Below, piece by piece: positions 1 to 8,216 of a DNA stretch of 64,000 nt. Below the pieces are notes generated by a model. That model did no database searches. It saw nothing but the letters and a program-made list of their open reading frames with translations, and had not been told where the DNA came from. Made by a program: the position numbers and the translations under genes. Source of the DNA: Methanosarcina sp. (GTDB lineage: Archaea; Halobacteriota; Methanosarcinia; Methanosarcinales; Methanosarcinaceae); NCBI RefSeq assembly GCF_028693135.1, contig NZ_JAQUVZ010000004.1, positions 62,001 through 126,000 on the forward strand, read 5' to 3'. Position 1 is the first letter of the stretch. Each line of letters starts with the position of its first letter.

Positions 1-189
1 GCCCTTCCCATGTTTTTCTTTCCGGTTTACTGGCTGGTCAGGGACCCTCTGCTGCTGGGAGGATATGTTGTTTCCTGGGCGCTGTTCTTTTTGACAGCAA
101 GGAGGTATGAGTGCGTCCGTTGCATCAATTTTGAGTGCCCTATGAATCGGGTGCCTGTTGAGGTAAGGAGAGAGTTCAAGACAAATTAA
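1..189 (+). CDS. C-terminal end of a membrane protein (5' end outside window)
   Basis: Frame 1 is open from the first base to TAA at 187-189 and gives 62 residues. It holds two hydrophobic stretches (around LPMFFFPVYWL and GGYVVSWALFFL), then a basic, cysteine-bearing tail with CVRCINFEC and a final EVRREFKTN. The pattern is that of the last membrane segments plus a cytoplasmic tail; the cysteines could bind a metal, but that is inference. I do not recognise the family. No terminator hairpin is obvious directly after the stop. Confidence 0.6.
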   Translation, partial: ALPMFFFPVYWLVRDPLLLGGYVVSWALFFLTARRYECVRCINFECPMNRVPVEVRREFKTN

Positions 190-281
190 GGAAAACCTAT
201 TTATAGTTTAACTAGGAAATAGGATTCTGTGTTCCTGTAACTAATTAAGGAACTGCAAAACCAGAAAAGGAGATCCAGAAA

Positions 282-416
282 ATGAAAGAAAAAGTGCAGA
301 AACAGGCTCAAAAACCCGTTTTGCATGGGTTTTTGTTTGGTAACGGCATGTTTATCACTCCCGCGGAAATGAGAATCATGGAAAGCCTCGGGGTAGTCCC
401 GGCAACACGAGCATGA
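282..416 (+). CDS. Possible small protein, 44 aa
   Basis: An ATG at 282 follows an AAGGAGAT ribosome-binding site with about 8 nt spacing and opens a 44-codon frame ending in TGA. The product starts MKEKVQKQAQKP and contains GNGMFITPAEMR, a sensible amino-acid mix for a protein. A second ATG frame (about 12 codons) overlaps its end, so this could be the start of a longer gene broken by a frameshift. Only the RBS and composition support it. Confidence 0.3.
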   Translation: MKEKVQKQAQKPVLHGFLFGNGMFITPAEMRIMESLGVVPATRA

Positions 417-668
417 ACTCGAAAGGTGAACCGGGAAAGGGCATATTGTAAAAGGGTCAAATAACTCGTCAATAAACAATCTGTAACCAACTTCCTAAAT
501 CTCGAGCTACCTATTAACTAACCTCCAAAAATCCAACAAAATAACTTCCTAATAGTTAAATCGATCTTCCCATTACCAGTGATTTGCTCCAGACCATACT
601 TAAGCTCAATAAGATGGCTATGGAAGTTGAATCAATAAAAAAAGAAGCATATGAAAATTTACTGAAAA

Positions 669-720
669 TTATCTTGTTGACCTGTTAAGCTTTGTTATCT
701 TGTTGACCCGTTAAGCTTTG
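669..720. repeat. Tandem duplication of a 26-nt unit
   Basis: Two adjacent 26-nt units (669-694 and 695-720) beginning TTATCTTGTTGACC differ at a single base (CCTG versus CCCG). They lie in intergenic DNA downstream of the minus-strand methyltransferase gene. No function is evident. Confidence 0.8.
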
Positions 721-814
721 TGCTTTTTCTGAGTTCAGATTCTTTCATTTCTTTCTTTTACTTTTTTATTGTTTTTTGGCAGTATAAATGAACAGGTACA
801 CGCCTGCACCTGAA

Positions 815-1348
815 TTAACTTCCGTCCTTTTTAAAGGAGTATGTCTTTTTGCCCTTCTTTTTCAGCTTGAAAAGTTTTTTCCGGGTTACACCTTCCATGA
901 TTTCTTCCTCTTTCATGTGATGGTCACTAAAAGAAAGTGTCCCTTCGGGCTTCAGGACGCGGTGCAATTCTTTCATAACAAGTTCCGGCTTGTTCAGGGT
1001 ATGATATGTATCATAGAAAAGGACTATATCCAGGCTCTCGCCGGGCAAGCCGGTATCGTAATCGGAAAGTATAGTCTCTATGTTTTTCAGCTGTTTTATC
1101 GAAGTCAGGTGCCGGACCATCTCAACAGCAACCGGATTGATGTCCAGGGCATAGACTTTTCCTGAAGGGCCCACCATTTCGGAAGCGTCACGGATATAGG
1201 AACCTGACCCGCAGCCGTAATCCAGAATTTTGAAACCGGGCTTTATCCCTGCTTCTTCCATGATTTTTCTGCGGGGGAAAAAGAAGTCCCGGAACTTGAA
1301 GATAAGGGTCGTTGCGTGAAATCGAAAATCAGAAGCTGGCTCTTCCGT
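815..1348 (-). CDS. Class I SAM-dependent methyltransferase with apparent ATG-to-ACG start
   Basis: The protein contains the SAM-binding motif LDYGCGSGSYI, the acidic motif II VYALDINP, DIVLFYDTYH as motif IV and LKPEGTLSFSDHH as post-motif, so it is a Rossmann-fold methyltransferase; the substrate is unknown. The first ATG (at 1261) would begin only just before motif I. The frame stays open upstream with protein-like sequence (FKFRDFFFPRRKI), and an AAGGAGGA site sits 7 nt before an ACG codon at 1346-1348, exactly where a start should be. No in-frame ATG, GTG or TTG exists between that site and 1261. I extend the gene to ACG (177 residues): either a start-codon mutation reduced expression, or a rare ACG start is used. 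Confidence 0.7.
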   Translation of the reverse strand, partial: TEEPASDFRFHATTLIFKFRDFFFPRRKIMEEAGIKPGFKILDYGCGSGSYIRDASEMVGPSGKVYALDINPVAVEMVRHLTSIKQLKNIETILSDYDTGLPGESLDIVLFYDTYHTLNKPELVMKELHRVLKPEGTLSFSDHHMKEEEIMEGVTRKKLFKLKKKGKKTYSFKKDGS

Positions 1349-1705
1349 GGTGTTTTCCTCCTTATGGTCAGTCCTTGATTAAGTAATGTTTCAGGTCTTT
1401 TTTTTGCAGACGGCTTTTTTCTTCAAGCCTATTTTGAGGTTGACATGCTTTATATTTTTCCTAAGGAAAGTTTTCATGATTTTTTTTCTATCAGATTTTT
1501 GTTCTATCAGATATTCGGATACATGTATAATCAAAGTACTGCCTGATAATCAAGGTGCTGCCTGAAGTAGCTATCCGGACTTAGGGTCACCATTGTTATA
1601 ATGCAGCACAAAACCTTAATGTAAAATCAAAAAGTAGAATAATCTCATAAAGTATCTAAGTAAAGCAATCAAATTTTCTTAATTGAAGGAATGAAAGTGA
1701 CAAGC
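1349..1705. other. Divergent intergenic region
   Basis: This region separates the minus-strand methyltransferase from the plus-strand nitrilase-family gene. It is AT-rich and must hold both promoters. The direct repeat ATCAAGGTGCTGCCTG / AATCAAAGTACTGCCTG near 1532-1565 is the only pattern I noticed. Confidence 0.4.
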
Positions 1706-2515
1706 ATGAAAGCTGCCTGCATCCAGATGAATATCTCGCTTTGCTCTAAACATGAAAACCTTGAGCGTGCCCTCTCCCTTGCAGAAGAAGCAGTTTCAAG
1801 AGGAGCTGAACTACTTGTCTTTCCGGAAGTATTCTCAACCGGCTTTTGTTATGACCATATAGAGGAAGTGGCTGAAACCGTTTCCGGCCCCACGCTTGAA
1901 GCTCTCCGTGCTTTTTCCAGAGAATATGACTGTATTTTTGCAGGCTCAATGATAGAAAAGCTCGAAAGGAATGAAAAGGATACAGTAAGTTCAGAAAAGA
2001 AGGCACCTTCCCAGTACAACCTCGGTTTCTGCATTGAGTCAGGAAAACTGGTCGGCATCCACCGAAAAGTCCAGCTTTACGGCTCGGAGAAAGAATATTT
2101 TGCAGCAGGAGACAGCATAGCTCCTATCAGGCTGAAAAAATATGGGCTTTCCTTAGGACTCATAGTTTGCAATGAACTTCGGTATCCGGAAGTTGCCCGA
2201 AAACTGGCCCTTGAGGGAGCAGATCTGCTGGTTTCAGTTGCCGATATGCCGGATTTTTATATATATCCCTGGCGAATTATGTCCCTTTCCCGTGCAATTG
2301 AAAACCAGCTGCCTCATATCGCCTGCACCAGAGTGGGAAAAGATAGGTATTCGACTTATCCTGGCGGCTCTTTTATTGCCGATGGATGGGGCCGCATTCT
2401 GGCAGAAGCTGAAAAGAAAGAGTGTGTCCTCATCGGAGAAATCGATCTCGACGAGGCAAAAGAAATAAGGCAAACCGGCTCAATTTTCGAAGGTCGCAGA
2501 CCTGATCTGTATTAA
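1706..2515 (+). CDS. Carbon-nitrogen hydrolase (nitrilase/amidase family)
   Basis: This cytoplasmic enzyme of the nitrilase superfamily would hydrolyse an amide or carbamoyl bond. The catalytic Glu-Lys-Cys triad is visible: Glu41 in VFPEVFSTG, Lys in HRKVQLYG, and Cys in LIVCNELRYPE. Length (269 aa) fits a single nitrilase domain. I chose the ATG at 1706 because family members commonly start MKAACIQM and a GTGA lies 6 nt upstream; an in-frame ATG at 1691 has its purine stretch too close. The substrate cannot be read from sequence; omega-amidase or N-carbamoyl amidase are the usual options. Confidence 0.85.
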   Translation: MKAACIQMNISLCSKHENLERALSLAEEAVSRGAELLVFPEVFSTGFCYDHIEEVAETVSGPTLEALRAFSREYDCIFAGSMIEKLERNEKDTVSSEKKAPSQYNLGFCIESGKLVGIHRKVQLYGSEKEYFAAGDSIAPIRLKKYGLSLGLIVCNELRYPEVARKLALEGADLLVSVADMPDFYIYPWRIMSLSRAIENQLPHIACTRVGKDRYSTYPGGSFIADGWGRILAEAEKKECVLIGEIDLDEAKEIRQTGSIFEGRRPDLY

Positions 2516-2709
2516 ACCATATTTTCTTATTTGACGGCAGGCGACATTGTGCCGGGGTGCCGGATAGAAAGCTCCAATTCTTTATTCCGCAATCCCTGCC
2601 AGATTTTCCACCTGAATAAAGTTCCAGCCTCTCTCGAGATAGAGAAAAGAGTTCCTGGCTGCCCAAAAAAAAAGAAGAAATCCAGAAATCCAAAAAAGCC
2701 TAAATAAGA

Positions 2710-2747
2710 AAAAGAAAAGTGGAAAAGGTAAACCCTGCCGGGTTACC
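2710..2747 (-). terminator. Terminator of the gatCAB operon
   Basis: The inverted repeat GGTAAACCC-TGCC-GGGTTACC at 2727-2747 overlaps the gatB stop codon. On the minus strand it is followed by a T-rich tract (TTTTCCACTTTTCTTTTT), the expected form of an intrinsic terminator. Confidence 0.6.
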
Positions 2748-4230
2748 CTTTAAGTTCCTTCACAATCAGCTCGCGGGCTGTCTTTGCATCTGCCGTGCCT
2801 TTTGTCTTTTTCATTACCTGCCCTACAAGGAAGTTCAGGGACTTTTCTGCTCCTCCAAGGTAGTCCTGCACTGCGGCAGCGTTTTCAGCAATTGTTTCGG
2901 CAACAGCCCTGGTGACCAGGTCATCTTCGGCTTTGAAAAGGCCCTTTTCTTCGATGATCTGAGAAGGAGTCTTTTCTTCCGTCCCGTCCAGAATTGCACG
3001 GATGACTTCAACTGCAGTCCTGTCACTGACTTTGCCTTCGGCGAAAAGGGTGACCAGTTCTATCATATCCGGGACCTTGAAGGAATTCTCGATTTCCGGG
3101 TCTTTTGCGTGGATGAAGCCAATTGTCATACCGTCGTAAGAAGAGATTGCGAGGTCGCGGTAGTTAAGCTCTCCGAGGAAGACGTCGGCAGTCCAGGTAG
3201 CGGCAGTCTTCGGGTCCATGCCTGTTGCACAGACCCCTTCGTAGAAGTCTGCAAGCATGATCTTGGAAGTGAGGGACTTTGCATGCATATCCGTGATGCC
3301 ATACTGTTCCATGAAGCGGGCACGTTTGGCGTCCGGAAGTTCAGGTAGAGTTTCTTTGATTGCAGGAATCCAGCTAGTCACGCGCATAGGCATAAGGTCA
3401 GGTTCGCGGAAGTAGCGGTAGTCTTCTGCCTCTTCTTTTGTCCTCATCGAGATTGTTACTCCCCTGCCCTCATCAAAATGGCGGGTTTCCAGAAGGATTT
3501 TACCGCCACGGCGGATCACGTTCTTCTGGCGCATGATCTCGTAGAGGAGAGCCCTTTCCACTCCTTTATGGGAAGAGATATTCTTGATTTCAACACGGGT
3601 GCCCCAGTAGACTGAGACGTTTGCGTCCACACGCATAGCCCCTTCAAGATTTCCGTCAAAGACGTCCAGGTATTCGAGGATGTTTCTGAACTTGTCAAGG
3701 AACCTTCTGGCTTCCTTAGGGCTCCTCATATCTGGTTCGGTAACGGTTTCAATCAGGGACATGCCTGACCTGTTGTAGTCTATAAGGACACCTTTTGACT
3801 TCTCGATGCTCCCTATATGCACAAGCTTTCCGGGGTCTTCTTCCATGTGAGCTCTTGTAATTCCGACTACATGCTCCCCGTCTTCTCCTTCGATCACAAC
3901 CTTTCCCTTGCCAACAATGGGGAAATCAAACTGGGTTACCTGAAAACCTTTGGGAAGGTCAGGGTAGAAGTAGTTCTTCCTGTGGAACTGGGTCTCTTCT
4001 GCAATCTCTCCTTCAAGGGCAAGCCCCACCTTAATTGCTGCTTCCACGGCTTTTTTGTTCAGGACCGGAAGCGTGCCGGGTAGGCCAAGACAGATCGGAC
4101 AGGTGTGGGTGTTGGGGGCTGCATTGTGGTAATCGGTAGAACAGCCGCAGAACATTTTGGTCTTAAGTTTGTTAAGCTGCACGTGGATTTCAAGCCCGAT
4201 CCTTATGCCATCAGGGTTCTCGTAGGCCAT
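2743..4230 (-). CDS. gatB: Asp-tRNA(Asn)/Glu-tRNA(Gln) amidotransferase subunit B
   Basis: GatB binds the misacylated tRNA and carries out ATP-dependent activation and transamidation with ammonia from GatA. The 495-residue protein has the family's N-terminal catalytic core (GLEIHVQLNKLKTKMFCGC and TCPICLGLPGTLPVLN, bearing the zinc-type cysteines, then HRKNYFYPDLPKGFQ and SGMSLIETVTEPD). The C-terminal GatB/YqeY tail domain ends in KKTKGTADAK. It starts directly after the gatA stop codon and is the last gene of gatCAB. Archaeal GatCAB mainly forms Asn-tRNA(Asn), since GatDE handles Gln; that is family knowledge. Confidence 0.97.
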   Translation of the reverse strand: MAYENPDGIRIGLEIHVQLNKLKTKMFCGCSTDYHNAAPNTHTCPICLGLPGTLPVLNKKAVEAAIKVGLALEGEIAEETQFHRKNYFYPDLPKGFQVTQFDFPIVGKGKVVIEGEDGEHVVGITRAHMEEDPGKLVHIGSIEKSKGVLIDYNRSGMSLIETVTEPDMRSPKEARRFLDKFRNILEYLDVFDGNLEGAMRVDANVSVYWGTRVEIKNISSHKGVERALLYEIMRQKNVIRRGGKILLETRHFDEGRGVTISMRTKEEAEDYRYFREPDLMPMRVTSWIPAIKETLPELPDAKRARFMEQYGITDMHAKSLTSKIMLADFYEGVCATGMDPKTAATWTADVFLGELNYRDLAISSYDGMTIGFIHAKDPEIENSFKVPDMIELVTLFAEGKVSDRTAVEVIRAILDGTEEKTPSQIIEEKGLFKAEDDLVTRAVAETIAENAAAVQDYLGGAEKSLNFLVGQVMKKTKGTADAKTARELIVKELKG

Positions 4231-5661
4231 TTACGCCACCTCCGGAGGTCTCTTTGTGTGGTGATCGGTATTCTGCTCGAAAGTATAGGCTGCACGCAGG
4301 ACTGTAGGCTCGTCAAAGGGTTTACCCATTATCTGGAGTCCGATTGGCAGTCCGTCAGTAAAGCCACAGGGTACGGAAATTGAAGGTACGCCTGCAAGGT
4401 TGATCGGGCAGGTGTTTACATCTGAGAGGTAGAGGGTAAGAGGGTCTTCAATTTTTTCCCCGATCTTGAAAGCAGGATTGGGCATGGTTGGAGCCATAAG
4501 CAGGTCAACTGCTGAAAGCGCCTTATCAAAGTCCTGCTTTACAAGAGTTCTTACCTTCAGGGCTTTGAGGTAGTACTTGTCGTGATAGCCTGCAGAAAGC
4601 GCATAGGTCCCGAGGAGAATTCTTCTCTTGACTTCGGTCCCGAAACCATCGGCTCTGGTCTTTGAGACCATTGCGTGCCAGTTTTCGGCGTTCTCCCTGA
4701 ACCCGTAACGTGTTCCGTCAAAGCGGGCAAGGTTTGAGGATGCTTCGCACATTGCAATGATATAGTATGAAGCAAGAGAGTACTTTATGTTGGGCATCGA
4801 GACCTCTTTCCAGGTCGCTCCGAGGCTCTCATATTTGTGTATAGCATCCCATACGGCTTTTTCCACATCCGGATGGATGCCTTCTCCGAAAAATTCCTTT
4901 GGAACCCCTATTTTCAGGCCCTTCACATCGTCAACAAGGGATTTCTGGCATTCGGTTTTGTTGTTTATGGATGTTGAATCTCTCCGGTCGTAACCGGCTA
5001 TAACATCCATCAGGACTGCAATATCTTCCACATTGTTTGCAAGAGGTCCGACCTGTTCAAGGGAATTTGCGTAAGCCACAACTCCGTACCTTGAAACTGC
5101 CCCATATGTTGGTTTAAGCCCTACAACTCCACAGAAAGCGGCAGGACAGCGCACAGATCCGCCGGTGTCAGAACCAAGGGCAAAAGGGGCTTCCCCAGCT
5201 GCAACAACCGCTGCACTGCCTCCGGAAGACCCGCCAGGTACTCTTTCAAGGTCCCAGGGGTTTGAAGTCGGCCCGAAATGGCTGGTTTCAGTGGAGGAGC
5301 CCATTGCAAACTCATCCATATTGGTTTTTCCAAGGACTACGGCTCCGGCAGCAAGAAGCTTTTCGATTACATGAGCATTGAAAGGAGGAACGTAACCTTC
5401 AAGGATTTTTGAGCCGCAGCTGTTTGGCAGCCCGACTACGGAAATGTTATCCTTGATTGCGATTGGAACGCCTGCAAGAGGACCACTGTGCCCTTCCTTA
5501 TCTATCTTTTTTGCCTGCTCAAGGGCTTTATCGGAAACCGTCAAATAACCATTGATTTTGCTCTTTCCGATAACCTCAAGGTATCGGGCTGTTACTTCTT
5601 CGGCTGAGCTTTCTTCAATTTTCTCTTTAACCTGTGCAACACTCATCCATTTTGCCATCAA
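4231..5661 (-). CDS. gatA: Asp-tRNA(Asn)/Glu-tRNA(Gln) amidotransferase subunit A
   Basis: GatA is the glutaminase of the GatCAB complex, an amidase-signature enzyme releasing ammonia from glutamine. The Lys-Ser-Ser triad is present with the expected spacing: Lys70 in IAIKDNIS, Ser145 in PGGSSGGSA and Ser169 in SDTGGSV. The length (476 aa) is normal. Its stop codon abuts the gatB ATG and its start lies 9 nt after gatC, so translation is probably coupled. ATG codons 1 and 2 are both possible starts. Confidence 0.97.
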   Translation of the reverse strand: MMAKWMSVAQVKEKIEESSAEEVTARYLEVIGKSKINGYLTVSDKALEQAKKIDKEGHSGPLAGVPIAIKDNISVVGLPNSCGSKILEGYVPPFNAHVIEKLLAAGAVVLGKTNMDEFAMGSSTETSHFGPTSNPWDLERVPGGSSGGSAAVVAAGEAPFALGSDTGGSVRCPAAFCGVVGLKPTYGAVSRYGVVAYANSLEQVGPLANNVEDIAVLMDVIAGYDRRDSTSINNKTECQKSLVDDVKGLKIGVPKEFFGEGIHPDVEKAVWDAIHKYESLGATWKEVSMPNIKYSLASYYIIAMCEASSNLARFDGTRYGFRENAENWHAMVSKTRADGFGTEVKRRILLGTYALSAGYHDKYYLKALKVRTLVKQDFDKALSAVDLLMAPTMPNPAFKIGEKIEDPLTLYLSDVNTCPINLAGVPSISVPCGFTDGLPIGLQIMGKPFDEPTVLRAAYTFEQNTDHHTKRPPEVA

Positions 5662-5670
5662 AACATCTCC

Positions 5671-5952
5671 TCAGCCTATCTTCGGGACCCTGAAAGCCCC
5701 GTCCTGTTTGTTTTCGGTGTTTGCAAGAACGGTTTCCTGCGGGAGGCATTCTTCTACCACATCTTCCCTGAATACATTATAGATCTCAGCAACGTGGTAT
5801 GTGGGAGCCACATCTTCGGTCTGCAACTCATCAAGCTGCCCGAAGTACTCCAAAACTGAATTAAGTTTTTCCATATACTCGACTGTTTCTTGCTCATTGA
5901 TCTCAATCCGGGCAAGCCAGCCGATGTGTTCTACATCTTCTTTTGTGATCAT
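5671..5952 (-). CDS. gatC: Asp-tRNA(Asn)/Glu-tRNA(Gln) amidotransferase subunit C
   Basis: GatC is the small linker subunit that wraps around GatA and GatB. The 93-aa protein has the typical layout: MITKEDVEHIGWLARIEIN at the N terminus, then VLEYFGQLDELQTEDVAPTYH and a C-terminal FREDVVEECLPQ. It is the first gene of the operon; the AT-rich stretch near 6000-6050 (TAAATATATATTC) is a plausible promoter region. Confidence 0.95.
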   Translation of the reverse strand: MITKEDVEHIGWLARIEINEQETVEYMEKLNSVLEYFGQLDELQTEDVAPTYHVAEIYNVFREDVVEECLPQETVLANTENKQDGAFRVPKIG

Positions 5953-6051
5953 GAAAATTCCTCAAAAATAGAATAATCCTGAATAGAATGCCATTGGTAA
6001 TGCATAATAGAAACAGGTTTATGAAATAAATATATATTCTTCCGTTCCTTA

Positions 6052-6099
6052 GTTGCGCCTCGGGAGTACGCGGTCCTTTTCGCTTCGCTCAAGAGGACT
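6052..6099 (+). repeat. Short copy of a dispersed structured repeat
   Basis: This copy carries the two outer parts of a repeat found more fully near 13.4 and 31.8 kb: GTTGCGCCTCGGGAG, then TACGCGGTCCTTTTCGC and CGCTCAAGAGGACTTA. GTCCT and AGGAC can pair as a stem. The two central hairpins of the other copies are missing here. It lies between gatC and the 3' end of the YHS-FrhB gene. Confidence 0.8.
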
Positions 6100-6160
6100 T
6101 ATTTATTGATAAATATTTTTTTTTCTTCGCTTAAGATGACTATCTTTTCATTTTGGATTT

Positions 6161-7324
6161 TTACACTTTCTGTCTCATGTGAAGCGCATACATCTGGACC
6201 TTTTTCATTTTTGCCAGGTTGAGTACTTTTTCGAGTTCTTCATCGTTAAGGTGCCGGGCTTCGATGTAGCCGTTGTCTATGGCTTCGTTGAAGATCTCGT
6301 AACCTATGGCTGAGCGGGCGAGGACAGTGGTCCAGCCCTGGGGGCTGCCGACTCCGCCGAAGGAGATGTCTGAGTTTTCAGAGGCAAGGTCTGTACAGAA
6401 CTGGCAGGATGAACTTCGGTATTCATCGAAATCGCTGAGTTCGAAGACATGTTCTTTTCCATCTTTCAGTGTAACTTCGAACTTTCCTTTTCGGATTTTC
6501 ATGGACTCTACATTTTCGAGCGTGATCCCATAACTTTCCAGCACTGCCTTTATCCCTTCATAGGCGAACGTGTCCATGCAAAATAGCCCCAATTTCAGGA
6601 TTTTTGCCCTCATGAAGAGGTGCAGTAAGCCGTAAGAGCTTTTTTGCATCTTTGTGACTGCATCGATGTTGCAGCTCGTTCCTACAAAGGCGATGCTCTG
6701 CATTCCCTGCTTGATTGCGCTCATCAGGGCTTCCAGAGTCATTGAGTGGGAGTATATGCTTCCTCCGCTTTCAAGAATCTCCTCTCTGGTTGTTGCCAAT
6801 TTGGGTATGGGTTTCCAGGGTTCTTCCTTTGAGCGGGTTGTGACCACAGCGCAGTCGATCAGTCCTTCGTCCAGTGCGTATAGGAGGAGAGCGGTCACAA
6901 CTCCACCGTCCTGTCCCTTCATTTCGGGAATAGCAGATCTTGCAGCATAGGCGTATCTGAAGCCCCCTATCAGTCCTTCTTCTGTAGTAATAGTTCTTGG
7001 GCACTGGTAGTAGCAGACCCCACAGGCTTTGCAGGGGCCAACCAGTTTTGGCGCACCGTTTTCAATGGTTATGTACTCACAGTTTGCTGCACAGGCTCCG
7101 CAGAGGGTGCAGATTCCTGGTTTTATGATATCTCTTTTTAGTCTTCCGAAGGAAATCTTCTCTTTTTCACTCAGGTTTCGTTTAAGCCGGATAACGCTTT
7201 TTTCAAGTGTATCGAATTTATGCTTGCATTCGGTACTGCAGAAATAGTAATGTTTTCCCCCGTAATCCGAAAAGTATTCAGTATCGTCAGATATCATTTT
7301 CTTGCAAATAGGATCTAGCGGCAT
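6161..7324 (-). CDS. YHS-domain / F420 hydrogenase-type FrhB family iron-sulfur flavoprotein
   Basis: FrhB-family proteins couple F420 to an iron-sulfur partner using FAD and Fe-S clusters. Residues 1-35 form a YHS/TRASH-like metal-binding module (PLDPICKKM and YYFCSTECKHKF). Next come cysteine motifs CTLCGACAANC and CKACGVCYYQC for two clusters, then the FrhB core with a C-terminal CQFCTDLASENSDISFGG. I start at the ATG at 7324, which has GGAG 8 nt upstream and begins the YHS domain; an in-frame upstream ATG at 7372 adds 16 unrelated residues. No hydrogenase genes are nearby, so the partner and electron acceptor are unknown. Confidence 0.85.
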   Translation of the reverse strand: MPLDPICKKMISDDTEYFSDYGGKHYYFCSTECKHKFDTLEKSVIRLKRNLSEKEKISFGRLKRDIIKPGICTLCGACAANCEYITIENGAPKLVGPCKACGVCYYQCPRTITTEEGLIGGFRYAYAARSAIPEMKGQDGGVVTALLLYALDEGLIDCAVVTTRSKEEPWKPIPKLATTREEILESGGSIYSHSMTLEALMSAIKQGMQSIAFVGTSCNIDAVTKMQKSSYGLLHLFMRAKILKLGLFCMDTFAYEGIKAVLESYGITLENVESMKIRKGKFEVTLKDGKEHVFELSDFDEYRSSSCQFCTDLASENSDISFGGVGSPQGWTTVLARSAIGYEIFNEAIDNGYIEARHLNDEELEKVLNLAKMKKVQMYALHMRQKV

Positions 7325-8216
7325 TAAAGGTCTCCGATAATTATTTATTCCAAATCTCAGGAAACGCCACATGCGTCATTTCTTGAAATAATCTATGATA
7401 AGTTCTTCAATATCTAATTATTATATTTTATGGGTGAATATTAATTAGGCGCGTTATTATAAGTAAGTCCTATATAATTCGTACTCCTTATAATTATACG
7501 CTGTAATATATTCTTATAGGCAAATAATTTCAGGCTTGATTGAAAACATTGTTTTGAGGTCAAAACACTCTTGTATAGAAATGCTGTTGAAGGCTGAATG
7601 ATAAGGTGTCTCATAAGAGCGAATAATGATACGTAAACACACGAATAATGATAAGTAAACACAAGAATAATGATAAGTAAACACAAGAAAAATGAGCTAG
7701 GAATTGCAAAAAAGCGTATGTGAAAAACAAATCATCAGTATATGTAAACATATTTAATAAAAACACACAGTCTCAAATAAATTGTGGATGGATTATAATA
7801 ATACTTAACTGAAATAGACGGCACTTTGAAGTGTTTTAGCAAAGATTATTATAGGCTTTGGTTATACATTCTTTAAACTTCAGATAAATTGTGTTCTTAT
7901 CATATCTTTTTATCAAACTCTGGAGATATATATATCTTCGGAATATTTCGATATTCAAAATATCCGGTTTCTAATTGTTATGTTCAATGCATTCGTGTTG
8001 GATTTAACCAGTTTAATAGCGTTTAAATTAGTATGAATCATTTTCAAATCAGTTTGGATAACCTTTGATTAAACTACTAAAAGCAGTGCAGTTTAAAATG
8101 AACTCCATTCTTATATTTGATAGTACAAACTCAATTGAATTTTATATCTGCAGTTAAATTGTACTGGAGGTTGATTCAATTAGAACAATGTGTAAATTCT
8201 TAAGAAGGAATAAAAA
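7325..8216. other. Long AT-rich divergent intergenic region
   Basis: About 890 bases with no supported gene separate the FrhB-family gene from marker protein 14. It contains three 22-nt tandem units at 7621-7686 and several AT palindromes (GATATATATATC near 7924). It may hold a long leader for the plus-strand gene; the RBS AAGAAGGA lies just upstream of 8217. Confidence 0.5.
7621..7686. repeat. Three tandem 22-nt repeats
   Basis: Units at 7621-7642, 7643-7664 and 7665-7686 start GAATAATGATAAGTAAAC. Units 2 and 3 are identical and unit 1 differs at two bases. A fourth decayed start (GAAAAATGA) follows. There are no spacers, so it is not CRISPR. Confidence 0.85.

Larger units (their letters stand above)
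190..814. other. AT-rich intergenic region
   Basis: Apart from the possible 44-aa frame at 282-416 and the 26-nt duplication at 669-720, I see no gene here. The minus-strand frames at 201-490 overlap the small plus frame and have no ribosome-binding site. The stretch from 480 to 780 is AT-rich without recognisable structure. Confidence 0.5.

Noticed and set aside
201-490. Two minus-strand frames near the left end
   Set aside because: No RBS and odd composition; they overlap the more plausible small plus-strand frame.
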